This document shows positions 12,976 to 24,750 of a stretch of DNA of 64,000 bases, one piece after another; position 1 is the first letter of the stretch, and each line of letters begins with the position of its first letter. Under the pieces are notes generated by a model. The model did no database searches and was not told the origin of the DNA. It saw only the letters and a program-made list of their open reading frames with translations. Source of the stretch: Gnetum montanum (lineage: Eukaryota > Streptophyta > Gnetopsida > Gnetales > Gnetaceae); NCBI GenBank assembly GCA_015680685.1, contig MNCI01006929.1:542377-606376 (forward strand). Reading direction: 5' to 3'. The translations under genes were made by a program, and so were the position numbers.

Positions 12976-14530
12976 ATAAGAAAACGTTAAATGTATAATG
13001 TATGGTCCTTCGTATAGTGTTTAGAACTTAGTTTGTTGAGAACATATGTGGAATTCCCATAAAGAACCTTGTCTCTTAATTGAAATGAAACTCTTCTTAT
13101 TTGCACATCTTGTCATTGTTTGTGGGATGCCTTGTGCATTTCATTCATCATCATAACTATCCTTTCATTCTTATCTAGTGTGTTAAGTGACATTAATCTT
13201 TCCTTCTTTTCCAAGTCAATGTTTAGGTTAAGGTCACATGCAATTGTAAGTATACAAAGTTCAACTTGAATTAAAATTTTGGATAACTTTTTGTATACTA
13301 ACTCAAAGGGAGAATAGCCTATCAAAAGCTTCCATGTTGATCAATTCATCCATAGGGAATAGTTGAGTTTGGTACTCTAATCTTTTCAATACCTACCAAT
13401 GGTTCATGTCAAAATTCTTATGATCTCCTTATTAGTGACTTCTGCTTGACTATTAGCTTTAGCTTAGGGGTAATAAGGGATTATAAGTTTATGTTTTACC
13501 CCCAAGTGTTACATCAAGTTTCAGAATGTTATGTGAGTGAAATAGGTTCCACTATCAAAAATTAGTGTCCTAGGAACACCAAACCTATTTACCACTTGTT
13601 GTTGAGAAAATCGAGCTATAGTAGAAGAAGTATATTTGGTCATGGTTATAGCTTCAACTCATTTGGTAAATTAGTCAATGAAAACTATAATGTAAGAGTT
13701 CCCATTGAACATGGAAGTGATGGATCCCATGAAGTATATTCTTCAAAGATTAAAAGGCTTTAGTGGTTGAATCCATTGTTGGAGCTCTTCCATCCTAGTT
13801 ATCATCCTTCTAACTTGTTACTTCACGAGCATGAATAGGGAAAATAGTAAGCATTTATGAAGATTGTTGGCCAAAAGTACTCAACCATCAATATTTTACT
13901 AGTTTTTCTCCTTCCTACATAATGGCGTTTACAAGAACCTTTGTAAGCATCTTAGAGGACTCATAGTTGGTCTTTATTAGGTACACATCATCGTATCAAG
14001 ATATATATGAATATTTTATAGAGATTTTCCTCTATCTCTATGTAATGTTTGACCTAGTTGAGAAATTGTTATTTCTTCTTATAGTCACATCTTGTATGTA
14101 AGCAGGTAGTAGAGGAATTCATCATACTAGTTTATGATCCTTGGGCTAAAACCTTAATTACCTTAACAAAAAGAAGTGTATTTGGGAATTAATGAGATAA
14201 AGGCTCTTCATCATCCTTGTTATCCCATCTTAATTGAGACTAATGATTAGCAACCACATTCTTGATTTTTTTTTCCTATCCACCAGTGCTAAATTAAACT
14301 CTTGTAAAATCACTAGTCATTATATGATATGATGCCTCACTACTACTTTATACATAACGAAGCAAAAGGCACTATGGTCCATGTGTACAAAAATGCAATA
14401 TCCAAACACATAGTACCTAAATTTCTTAAGGTCATACACCATCATCATTAATTATTTTTCTATTATGGTGTAATTAATTTGTGCACCCATAATATTTCTA
14501 CTTGCACAATGGATTTGAATTGTATAATTT
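12976..14530 (-). pseudogene. R3: decayed Athila-like pol, integrase and RNase H end
   Basis: Collinear with the R5 pol (44822-46340). The integrase C-terminal part is best kept at 13325-13113, beginning MIGYSPFELVYKKL, the usual G-x-SPFELVYGK block. Further upstream on the minus strand are a DSGT-type core motif near 13555 and a YYP-x-A-x-S-x-A-E-VTNKEII block near 13440-13490. RNase H similarity continues to about 14530, where homology with R5 stops abruptly, so RT, protease and gag are missing. Numerous stops show it is inactive. Confidence 0.65.
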
Positions 14531-17500
14531 TAGCTCATGTAACTATTATCTTCATTTGAATATTCACCCATGAGTAACATTTTCAAGCCTTAGCATATAT
14601 GGAAGATGATTTCATGTTTCAAGTATTTGGAGAATATAGAGATATGGAAAATGTTATAAAATTTTCCTTGCCACTTGAGCCTAGAGACACTATTTTTCAT
14701 CATTTAATGAGTATTTATGAAAATTAAATTCCTATGTTTGATTGCATTGAATGTGATAACAAACAATGGTTGGTTTTATGGGATTTTATCTAAAAAAAAC
14801 TCATTCTGCGTACAAGATGGTTAATTTAAATTCAAATTCATCTTGGAATGTATCATTTGGATGGTGGATGAATATTCTAACAATAGTTAACCTATATCTC
14901 TAAATCTTACCCTTTATGTAACCATTGTAAATGCACATAAGTATAGAAATACAATGTAAAGTATTTGTAAAAGATATTCAAAAAGTTGTGGCAACTAATT
15001 TATCCTTCAAATTAGCACATATTGTGATATATAACTTAGAAATATGTTGTTATGTAAAATTTTACATAAATACTAAAATAAAAAAGATTATCAACTCATT
15101 CAAGTGAATTCTCTCAAGTACGAACTAGGTTATTAACAATAATGAAGATTCATGAAATTATCCCATAGAATGATGATGTAATCTCATTAATGTAGCCTTG
15201 AAAATCACTAAATGTACAGTTATATCAAATCATTCCATGTAAGTTTAGGCTCTCAAATAATTTTATCTACCTTTGAAAATATCTCATAAAAACAGAGTTA
15301 TTAATCACAAGGAAGAAAAGTAAGAAAGTAAGGTGTTTGACCCCACTTCATCTCCACTAAATAAGACTTCTAAAAAGAAAATGACTAGAAAAGCATGGTA
15401 ACAACCACCAAAACTAGTAATTTGGATAATGGTAGGTGTTAATACCATATTACATTATGGTACATGTGGCTAAAATGGGCATACTACATATAGTCTCGAA
15501 CTTCTTAACAGATAACACAAAAGATATAGTTGGCATATAGTGTCACTAACAAAGCTTGTTGTTGGTGACTATATAGGATTGGATAGCAAATGTTAAGGCC
15601 TTTGGGTATCATGACTTGTGGGGTCATGGGATCAAAGTTGTTCTTCAAACAGGGTTTAGGTGCTTACTGGTCTCTAGCAATACCAAGGCCTAAATACCTT
15701 CAAATAGACTTGGTGGTTATCTATCAAATTAAACATGAGTATGTGTTTACTATAGTGAATGTTAAAATGGTTGGGTTGTATATGAAATTATAATTGGATA
15801 TCATTAAAGATATTCATCTAACTTTATCAAATACTATGAGTTGTTGAAGGTTCCTATTTTGTCAAATCACTTAGTCCATATAGCACCTATAGTACATTAC
15901 TTGTAACAGATAAAATTTTACAAAAAATATTTGAGCACAATTCTGCCAATTTATTTCTAATTTCCCCTAGAGAGAAAGTTTCATAAGAAAACTAGAAATA
16001 GAGTGAGATTCAATGGACTTAAAAAAGGAAAGGAAATGAAAGCAGATTTGTGTGGAATCTCAAACATTTAAGATAAATTAACATGAGGAAACACTTTACA
16101 ATAAGCTGTTCTAATTCAATCTCGCTATGAATTGTCCAAACCCTCTTAGCTCAATAAGCAATTTTGTAAAGGACAATCTTATTATACTACCAAAAATGCT
16201 TTGTAAACAACAAAGTACAAGCTTCTATTTTGGCTAGTTACTATTTGTTAAGAATTGCACTCAGTAGAGCCTTCAAAAATTTTTACAATTTTAAGATTGA
16301 AATACCAAGGCAATAAACTTTAAAATAATAAAATTATTTCATTCATCTAAAAATACCAAATATTTTCCTAGATTCTCTATGCTCAAAATAGAAACTTTTG
16401 TTAAGACATTACTATTCAATTATTCTACAGGCTTTTCAACAACATAAGCTCTTTTATGAAAACCCTAATAGAAGTCTAATATTGTGCAAAAATAGATTTA
16501 CAAAAGTAACCTAGAAAAATCACAAAATTAAATGCCAAGAATGATACTATCGAAACCATTAGCTAAGTAATTAAAACAAAATGGGAAAAAATGAACTCAC
16601 AGGATTAAAACAAAGTAGCTGAATTGATGTGTTTAGCAAGCCAAGCTTTACAAGAGATCTCCAATAATTCTTCAAAGTCATTCTACTCCTGTTGTCATTC
16701 TACCTTTGAAGGGCTTTTTATAATGACCTTATTGTAGTTACAATAATCATGAGAGGTTAAGGATGAGGAACTAATATTTAGGAGATTTAACCTTAATCAC
16801 CTAAGGAGTTATAACTTCCATGGGAAGTTTATGAGAATTTTAACCTACATTTGGCAAATGTTGCATCCATTAAAAAAATTTTCATTATGCATAAATTTTT
16901 TAAATAGCACAAATATTTAGTTGATGCCTGACCAAAGGATAACCACATTAGCAAGGTTAGAGAATAAAATAATACATGACCTTGAAGTAGAAAATTAATT
17001 TATATGTCAACAATAGCTACTTATTTCACACTCTTGATTATGAACTATTATTATTTTTAACTTTTCCTAAGTTTAAAATGCAATGTTTTCATTAATGGAA
17101 TCCCCGAACTAGTCATGCCAAGCATCAATCTCTAGATATAGCTATTGGACATCTAATTCCACTACTATTACTCGTGCCTTACTTGTTAATGTTGTTACTA
17201 CTGTAACCATTCTTGTTCAGTTGTTTTCTATTTCCTTAGTTCAAAATGTGTATGTAATGCTTCCAATGAATGAAGATAATGATGAGGTTCAACTTCTGTG
17301 GTGGAGATCAAGTGATGTGTCCAAGAGAAGAGGTAGGTTTTTATCTTTATAATGTCAGGTTTTCCATCATCAGGAACATGTGAAACCCTTAACAAGAACC
17401 ACCACTTCCCTTATTCAACACTTGCTACCTAATGCCTCCAAGCATGCGCTAATTCTCCTTGTAGATGGACACCACCACAACACCTTGGTAGTCCATCATC

Positions 17501-18255
17501 ACTTGTAGAACTTTCATGAAAATCCATCAAAGAAATCATCCTTTCCCTTCATGGCAATGATGGTTGAAAGAACTTTGAATCCGTCATTCATTCATACTAC
17601 CTCTATGCAAAGCAGGGGAACTTCAACTATAAACATAGACCACAATAACCTTTCCTTGTTTGCCTCATTTTTAGAAACTGCTAGAGTAAGCAGATTAAGA
17701 AGGCATGTTGTTCATCAAGTAAGAAGCAATAGTGATTCATAGAATCATGAACAAATTTAGTACCTTGATCTACCAAAACTAGGTAATTCTGTAGCCATGG
17801 AATGTTCCATTCTTTTGTTCTACACATATCCTAAAATCATGACATTTTAAGAACCCAAATTCTTTGTAGGTATTTCTTAAATTCATTGGTGGCTTCATCA
17901 ATTTTCCCAATTTGTGCAAAGCCTATTAAAACCATGATTCAAAACACAATATCTAATTTTTGAATGATTCATGCATGTAGAATAAGTGTATCTCTATTTG
18001 CAATGGCACATCATGTAACTTATTAAATTGTTTAAAGCTAATTTTTACTTGGCATTATGATCTCTAAAGTATTAGATTTGTACACTTAAATATATTTTAT
18101 TTAATGACCATTACATGTATGCCAATGACATCAACCTTATGTTTTAAAATTTGAGGCATTTCATGGATTTTTCCTCACCACCATTCATATATATTTAATT
18201 ATTATGCTCTTTACCATTTTCTTTTATCATTGTTCTAATTCTTTCCTCAACACGC
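14531..18255. other. Unassigned AT-rich DNA
   Basis: No gene, LTR boundary or retroelement domain was recognised here on either strand. The longest frames (15590-15793 and 17551-17742, +) have no motifs and ordinary AT-rich composition. It probably consists of older or different repeats. Confidence 0.3.
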
Positions 18256-18331
18256 NNNNNNNNNNNNNNNNNNNNNNNNNNNNNNNNNNNNNNNNNNNNN
18301 NNNNNNNNNNNNNNNNNNNNNNNNNNNNNNN
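18256..18331. other. Assembly gap (76 N)
   Basis: A run of 76 N. The true length is unknown to me. Confidence 0.98.
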
Positions 18332-18479
18332 AACCATCACTCCCACTTACAAGTAATGATTACTTGAAATAATCTAAATAAAATTTTTAAACAATTTGAA
18401 TTAAATTTTTTTTTCACTAATACTCTAACATATACATGTTTTTAATATATTATCTAGACTTATCTAAGCATACGTATAG

Positions 18480-18601
18480 GATATATATATATGTTATGAT
18501 AAAACATTATATAAGTCTATATATATTACTACTAAACATATATTAAAAATTATATTAAATATTATATAGTTACACACACACACACATATATATATATATA
18601 T
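18480..18601. repeat. AT-rich microsatellite tract with (AC)n(AT)n
   Basis: Several TATATA runs, ending in an ACACACACACAC stretch that passes into ATATATATATAT near 18572-18601. It lies close to the assembly gap. Confidence 0.85.
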
Positions 18602-18719
18602 TGTTGTTTTTGATTTTATATTTAAGTTGTGGGTGGTTACCCAAAATATTATTTTACATATGAAACATTACATGAAAACTGCAATTCCATCCCACTTAGC
18701 GTTGATAACTTGTATGTGT

Positions 18720-19700
18720 CTGTCGATAATTATTTATTGATTTGAAATAGGCTAGTCCATATTTCTGAAAACTTATTTGGCTTCTTCATATTCCATAATA
18801 AAACTAGATCACTGACTTTAAAAAAAAAATTCAAGGTCTTTCTATCAAACCATCATTTTACTTGAGAAGAATTCTTTAACAAATTATCTTTAGCTTTATC
18901 CATTTTGACTTTTCTTTTAATGAGCAAAGTCATGAAGCTTCTATCTCTATTGGTTATTTTCACTATACTTTTGTACAAAATCTAGGGTTGAATGTATAAT
19001 CTTGTTTGTAACTCTTGCAAGAAAACCATAGACTACGTTATAAGCTAATGTCCCAATAGCCTTCTTAAATCTAGTACAATCGATCCATAATGTAGATTGT
19101 AGGTAATCAATTCAATTTCCTAGGTTCCCATCCATTGACTTTTTAATGTAGGAAACAAGCTCTTTATTTGTAGATTCAACTAAGCTATTTCCTTGAGGAT
19201 AATAATTTGAAGAAGAAAATAGAAGGATGGATTTTTCTGATGCCCATGTTATAAATTCTTTAGATTGAAAAGTAGGTCCATTATTGGATACCAATACTTC
19301 AAGTAGACCAAAGAAATTTAGAATTTGATCTTCTAAGAACTTTCTAAACTTTTGCTTAGATATTTTTCTTTAGATCATTTAGTAAAATAATTAGTAGCTA
19401 TGAGAATAAATTTATGCTTGACTCTTGAAGGAGTAATTGTGCCAATAAAATTTAAACCCCATTGCTAAAATGGTCTATTTGCAATTACCAATTTTAACGG
19501 AGCTCTACCCTTTTTGATTTTTGGTTCATGAATTTGACATTTGTAACATCCTTGAATTCTTGTACAAATATCTTGGTACATATTAGGCCAATAAAAACCA
19601 TAGCAAAGTATATGTTGCACAGTAGACTTAGGGGACTTATAAAATAAACTAGAATGATCATGCAACTATTCTAAAATGGAATCAATATGATTATTGCAAA
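18720..19700 (-). pseudogene. R4 integrase
   Basis: Minus strand. The zinc-binding N-terminal part is at 19665-19465: H near the start, then GFYWPNMYQDICTRI and the CYKC pair. The catalytic core follows: LNFIGTI and FILIATNYFTK around 19470-19390, then NNGPTFQSKEF and SSNYYPQGNSLVESTNKEL in 19294-19112. The core is close to the Ty3/gypsy consensus but is broken by stops between blocks. The C-terminal end toward 18720 is poorly kept and no LTR was identified beyond it. Confidence 0.75.
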
Positions 19701-20070
19701 CACATTCTAACAAGACCCCTCTGAAATCCTTTCTATATAAGATTCCATCTTTACCCAAAAATTTATTTATCTTTTTGATGAAATCTCTCTTTTATCTTGT
19801 ACTTAAATTACTCGAAACCTTTCTTATGTCAGGGAATTTGAGAATTTCGTCATATGAGTTTCCTTCATGAGTCTTAAGCACACATACTTCATTTTCTCCA
19901 GCCATTGACTTGGCTAATCCCATTCCTTTAATGATTTTGCATATTTCTAATTAAAGTCTGAAACCTTGAAGTTTTATGAGTCACTTCCATCTTTTAAATC
20001 TAATTTCATTTTGAGCTAAGAATTTTTTGACCACAAGCTCTATTAGCATAATATGAACTAATGAGCTTTC

Positions 20071-20486
20071 CTAGTAATATTTGAAATGCTGAAGTGCCTT
20101 AATGACTGCAAATGCCTGTTTCTCTATACTTGAAAAATTAACCTTTGAACCTTTCAATTGATACCCAAAAAATCTGATTGGTTCATCTTGACTTTCATCT
20201 TTTTGAATTAAAAAGGTAGTAATTGAATCATTTGAAGCAAAAGCATATAACCAGAAATATTCTTTTAATTTTGGTTTTACCAAGGGGCTTCTTGGATGGC
20301 CTTTTTAATTACTACTAAAGCTTTCTCTGATTTTGGTGTTTTCTCTACTAAAACATCTTTCTTTAACATATTCATGAAAGTTTTAGTAATTTTAGTGAAT
20401 CCAAGAATAAATTTCTTAATGAAATTTATCTTTTCAAAGAAAGATCTAAGAGACTTTTTACTTGTAGAATGTTCGATATTTTTCAC
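20071..20486 (-). pseudogene. R4 RT connection and RNase H start
   Basis: Two overlapping minus-strand frames. At 20486-20277 is the RT thumb/connection (SLRSFFEKINFIKKFILGF). At 20283-20071 is the RNase H region with FLIQKDESQDEPIRFFGYQL and FSSIEKQAFAVIKAL, matching the usual EKE-x-LAV-like helix. The first catalytic aspartate position reads ASND and a frame change separates the two parts. The domain is shorter than normal and merges into the linker before integrase. Confidence 0.7.
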
Positions 20487-20489
20487 TCC

Positions 20490-21160
20490 TTAAATTTGGG
20501 AGTCATTTATAGCAATTCCTTCTTGATAGATTACATGACCTAGTAAACTTCTAGATTTAACCCCAAAGATACATTTCTTAAGATTTAATGCAATACCATA
20601 TTCATGATATCTATCAAAACTTATTGAAGATGGTCAATATGATCTTCTTTTCTTTTTAAAAGGATAGCGATATCATCCAAATAAACATTAACAAACTTTC
20701 TTATTAAACCTTTAAAGGCTAAATCCATTGCTCTTTAAAAAGTAGCTCCAACATTTGAAAATCCGAATGACATTCTTTGGTAAGTGAAATTTCCCCATTT
20801 GGTAATAAATGGTGTTTTATATTTGTTATTCTTATCTACCATGATTTGATTATAGCCTGGAAAACCATCTAGGAAGGAATATACTTAACAACTTGATACT
20901 TTGATGAACATTTTATCAATTTTACGAAGTGGGTATTTATCTTTTTTAGAGGCTTCTTTCAAATTTCTAAAATCCACACAAAGCCTAATATCACCATTCC
21001 TCTTTGTTATTGGAACAAGGTTATCAAGCCATGTTGATTATTAGATTGGATATATAATTTGAGCTTGTAATAACTTTTTAATCTTAGCTTCCATAGCTTG
21101 CTCAAATGAAGGATTAAATTTCCTTTGTTTTTGTTTAGCTATCTTAGTACCTTCTATTAA
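20490..21160 (-). pseudogene. R4 reverse transcriptase core
   Basis: On the minus strand the core blocks are readable despite a few stops: FNPSFEQAMEAKIKKLL, NLVPITKRNGDIRLCVDF, RNLKEASKKDKYPL, a DGF-x-GYNQI block, FITKWGNFTYQRMSFG and VNVYLDDIAIL. The catalytic YLDD (about 20672-20683) is intact. RT copies the element RNA into DNA. Upstream it continues without any visible boundary into the second RNase H domain, so both belong to one former polyprotein. Confidence 0.8.
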
Positions 21161-21569
21161 AGGAATTTTATGGTTTATCACATCTGGTTGAAAATTTTTC
21201 AGAGAATCATAAAACTAGGTAAATATTCAAAATTATTTTTCAAGAGTAATAATAAAGTTTTCTTAAAAATCAAATCTTTTTCCTTTGCAACATTTAACAT
21301 CTTTGGTATCTTAGTAGATCCAAAATTCATTTATTCAAAATCTTGATCATGTGGATTCTATATATCTTTTCCAGTAAGAAAATTTTTGCTGAATCGATGT
21401 TCATAATAAATCACCTTTTTGGAACTAGAATTTTTCTTAGACCTTGATGCTATTTCAAGTATGATTTGGCTTCCAAATTCTTGCTTATTCCTCAAGAACC
21501 TAAGCAATTGATCATCATCTAGAAATACTTGTAAATGCTTTATGTTATTTGATATTGATGGCTAGTGTT

Positions 21570-22015
21570 CTTTCTCAATTGTTATCCTTCCATACTTTTC
21601 TATCCCTTTCACATCTAATGTTGAATCTAATTTTGCTAAGTCATTTGCTATATAATTATCTTCTTTGTGCATATGTTGTATTTTATAGTGAGGAAATTGA
21701 TCCAACATTTTATAGACAAGTTGTTTATAAGGTTGTAAGAAGAAGCTTTTAACTAGAAAATTACCTTTAATCTATTCACAAACTAATCTTGAGTCTCCTT
21801 TTATAATGAGTATCTTGATTCCATTTTCCAATGCTATTTCACTTCCAATACTTAGAGCTTGATATTCAGCCTTGTTATTCATACAAGGAAAAGATAGATG
21901 AATTGCCTTGAATATTTTTGGGGAATCATCTTTTACTAAAACTACTCCAGCTCTTGTACCTTTGGATTTATAGGAATCATCAAATAATAGTTTCCACTTG
22001 CTCTCACCTTAAGAT
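21570..22015 (-). pseudogene. R4 additional RNase H domain, placed before the RT
   Basis: Minus-strand translation shows a near-complete RNase H of the plant/archaeal type. It has LLFDDSYKSKGTRAGVVLV (first D), FPCMNNKAEYQAL (E), LIIKGDSRLV (second D) and NYIANDLAKLD (last D), so all four acidic positions are present. One stop follows the second D block. A linker with NNIKHLQVFLDDDQLLRFL joins it to the RT. Standard Tat-clade elements have this domain after the RT-linked RNase H; here it precedes RT. I recall plant retroelement polyproteins in databases with the same order and linker, so it is probably a known but less discussed lineage. Confidence 0.75.
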
Positions 22016-22119
22016 TCTACCATCTTCAAGTTATCAATTTCTTGAAGTGTGCAAATTATGATTTCAAAAGCTCTTATTTCAATGACTTTATTCTTTCCAT
22101 TCGAAGTAATGTTTTCATT

Positions 22120-22942
22120 CATCAAAGGTTCACTGTATATACATATATGATTTGGTTTCCTTTTCCAAGGTAGCCACATATGTATATAATCTATTGATAT
22201 ATAACCAGAGAATTTCTAACTCCAACTTCTACTCAACAAAAGACTATGTGAATCTAGGATATCTACTTCTTGAATAGTTACTCTACTTTTGATATGAGGT
22301 TCAAAAGAAACTTATAATAAAACATTGGATAATTGATCCACAATCTTAACTCTACCTTTGTCCACTTGAATGATCTTTTTATTGGATTACTTAGGAGTTA
22401 AACCAAGATTTTGCATATAGACATTGACATAATAGTAGAGGTAGCTCCAAAATCAACCAAACAGTTGTGAAGATATTTATCCTTTAACTTCTTTATCAAA
22501 AGAAAAGGAAGAGCTTCTTTATCAAGAGTATAATCATAGCTAGCTTTTGTTTTCTTATCAATGTTAGATGCATAGATTAACTCTGAATCTTTAACTCTAT
22601 TTTTAGCTTTAATAAATTTCAAAGCTTTTCTTTGCTAATCTCCTATCTATAAAAATTGATATCTACTTATATTGGCCTTTACATGTTTAAGATCCTTAAT
22701 CAAATCATATTCTCCATCTCGATAAAAGCGTAGTTTCTTCATCCATTTATTAAAAGACTAATTTTGAGTAGATTTTACTACTTGATCTTCCTTTTATCTT
22801 TTTCTCTTCTACTTGGTTCAAAAAACTTTCTTTTAGTGGATGGATTAGATATAACATTTGGAGGCCTAGAAGTAGTTAACCTTTTATTGATTAAGGATTA
22901 TATCCATTTTTCTCATTATTATTACACTCTTCATTTGAGGAT
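22120..22942 (-). pseudogene. R4 protease and gag-pro junction
   Basis: Minus strand. The aspartic protease has CLVDFGATSTIMSMS at about 22467-22420, where the catalytic D-[ST]-G-A reads DFGA. Later blocks (VDILDSHSLLLSR, YIHMWLPWKRKPN) are near 22265-22145. Upstream, FYRDGEYDLIKDLKHVKAN and a Lys/Arg-rich stretch belong to the gag-pro linker. R4 ends abruptly at 22942 where the R5 LTR begins, so R5 appears to have inserted into R4; the remaining gag side was not found. Confidence 0.65.
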
Positions 22943-23885
22943 TGATGAGTGGTGAGGTACCCCTACGCCTAACCATATGAATCACAAAGCATTGACATGC
23001 AATCTAATTGAATTCTGTGGACTTTATAGTTTCTAGTGCACTAGTCTTCTAGGAAGTGAATTTGACTTAAGATCATTCGTTATCTTCCCAATTACACTTA
23101 TGACATACACTGGTACGGTTTAGTATAATTGAGGCATCTAATTTTTATCATTTTGTATTTTATGATTTTGGTGTTTTTAAAGAGAGATAAAGTAATTGGA
23201 TTAACTAATTTAATTTAACTAATTAACTAGTATCAAAGTAGTCTTAACATAAGCATTCGGTTCCACTTTCCTCACACATCCTAAACCCACGTATCCATTA
23301 TCAGGTTACCAAGTGCTACACTACTGGGTGTATCAAGCAATAATGCTGCTAGGATTACCAAGTGAATACATGTTATGCTTGAAGCAATCGTACTTATGTG
23401 TTTAATCTTTATAGCTTATCTTGCTTAATTACTTCATTAGCTTAATTACTGGAAAACATTTAATAAATAAATAATTGAAAACATTAAATGCATAAATGAA
23501 ACAATTAAGCAATCTAGAATGCTGCAAGGTTTATCACAAAGTTCATCTTTATTGCCGCACACACTGTCGCACTCAGGTACAACAATGCTTGAATAAAGAT
23601 CTGTACACTCAATGACTCTTATTGTGGGCACTCAAAAAAAATATTCTAACTTTCACATAGACAAAATACAAGAGCTCTACTACTACTATGAAGAATTGAT
23701 GCTATAAATGTGGTTGGTGAGCTTGTATTTATAGACTAGAATAGACCCCTGCATTGACGGGGCTGCATCAACACAATAGACTATGTTAACAAGGCCTTGT
23801 CAATAGGGCCTAGTTGATGGGACCTCATCGATGTAATAGAATGCATTGACAGTGCCCAGTCAACATGACAAACCAAGATTCATCA
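22943..23885 (-). repeat. R5 3' LTR
   Basis: 943 bases from TGATGAG to ATTCATCA. The outer (left) end has the family terminus. The minus-strand TATA box is at about 23726-23734, and upstream of it (23751-23876) lies an array of inverted TTGAC / GGCCCTATTGACA words. It closely resembles the truncated 5' LTR at 50972. Immediately to its right, read on the minus strand, is the purine-rich ATTATGGGGGTA, a polypurine-tract candidate, as expected for a 3' LTR. Confidence 0.8.
23751..23876 (-). promoter_or_regulatory. R5 LTR U3 array (TTGAC / TGTCAATAGGGCCT type)
   Basis: About 125 bases with at least five CATTGAC, GTTGATG or GTCAA words in both orientations around GGGCC cores. The 14-mer TGTCAATAGGGCCT at 23798-23811 recurs exactly in the element's internal promoter at 35864-35877. 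TTGAC is also the core of the plant W-box bound by WRKY factors; any link to WRKY control is inference. Confidence 0.6.
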
Positions 23886-23897
23886 TACCCCCATAAT
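23886..23897 (-). other. R5 polypurine tract candidate
   Basis: Minus-strand ATTATGGGGGTA directly abuts the 3' LTR. R6 has ATCATGGGGATA and R7 has TCATGGGAGTA at the same place, which supports a plus-strand primer role. Confidence 0.6.
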
Positions 23898-24122
23898 TGA
23901 ATGAAAACTAGTCATCAAGTTCTTTACAAAATTGGAAAGGTATGGAATTATTGACTAGTTTTCAACAAAACAAAACAACATAGACATAATAGTACTAAGT
24001 GCCCAGTGTACGGACCAACACATTACAAAAATTACAATGTTCAGAAAAAAAATTGAACACCATGACATGATTCTTCAAAATTGGATAGCACATCTTTGAT
24101 GGTGTGAAGTTGGTAGAGTAGG

Positions 24123-24750
24123 TTAGACAGTCCCAAGCAGTGGTGGCTCTTGAGGTTCTAAAGGACCTTCGCCGGCTTCAGGCACATGTGGTGGTTGAGG
24201 TAGTTGAGGTTGTCCTATTTCTACTACAAATTTAGGTGGAAGGTGAAAAGCATCTAGAGATGACTTCATTTTCTATTCTTTGCTCCTGGGATCGTTCATG
24301 ATCCACGCAGCTTCGCCAATGTGGGCTAGGGTTGGAAAATTCCAAGGACAAGGAAAAACAAGAAAAAGCTCCTTAACATTGATAAACCAAGCCACAAATT
24401 ACTTATGCTTGATGTTGAACACTTGAAGTGTGTCTTGTAATGCCTTGTAGTCATTCATTATTTTGGCCAAGTTCTCTATGACTAATCTTTGGTCAATGAA
24501 TTTCACCTTAAGAACCTTGAGTTTAGCATTTTACACTCCAAGATTTTGCTTGATGTCTTTATGAGTCTTGAACTTAACCTCATACAACACGTACAAGCTA
24601 GCCACTTGCTTCTCAAGCTTAGATTGAGATTTTCCAATAGTTAGCATTACCAGGTTTGCATAGTAGAGATTGGACAACTCCATGTATTTAGTCATCTCTT
24701 CAATCTATAACTCCTTCATGTAGATTTCTACCTTGTTGTAGGCATGAATA
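24123..24750 (-). pseudogene. R5 ORF2, C-terminal part (coiled coil and Pro-rich tail)
   Basis: Continuation of the ORF2 that starts at 35370; the two halves are separated by R6. This part encodes a helical region rich in Lys, Glu, Leu and Gln (for example TIGKSQSKLEKQVASLYVLY), then a short aromatic block (FPCPWNFPTL, matching LPYPWEVPT in R6) and a Pro/Glu-rich tail (QPQLPQPPHVPEAGEGP) before the stop at 24123-24125. A few in-frame stops are present. R6 has the same order, so the full protein would be about 935 residues. Function unknown. Confidence 0.65.
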
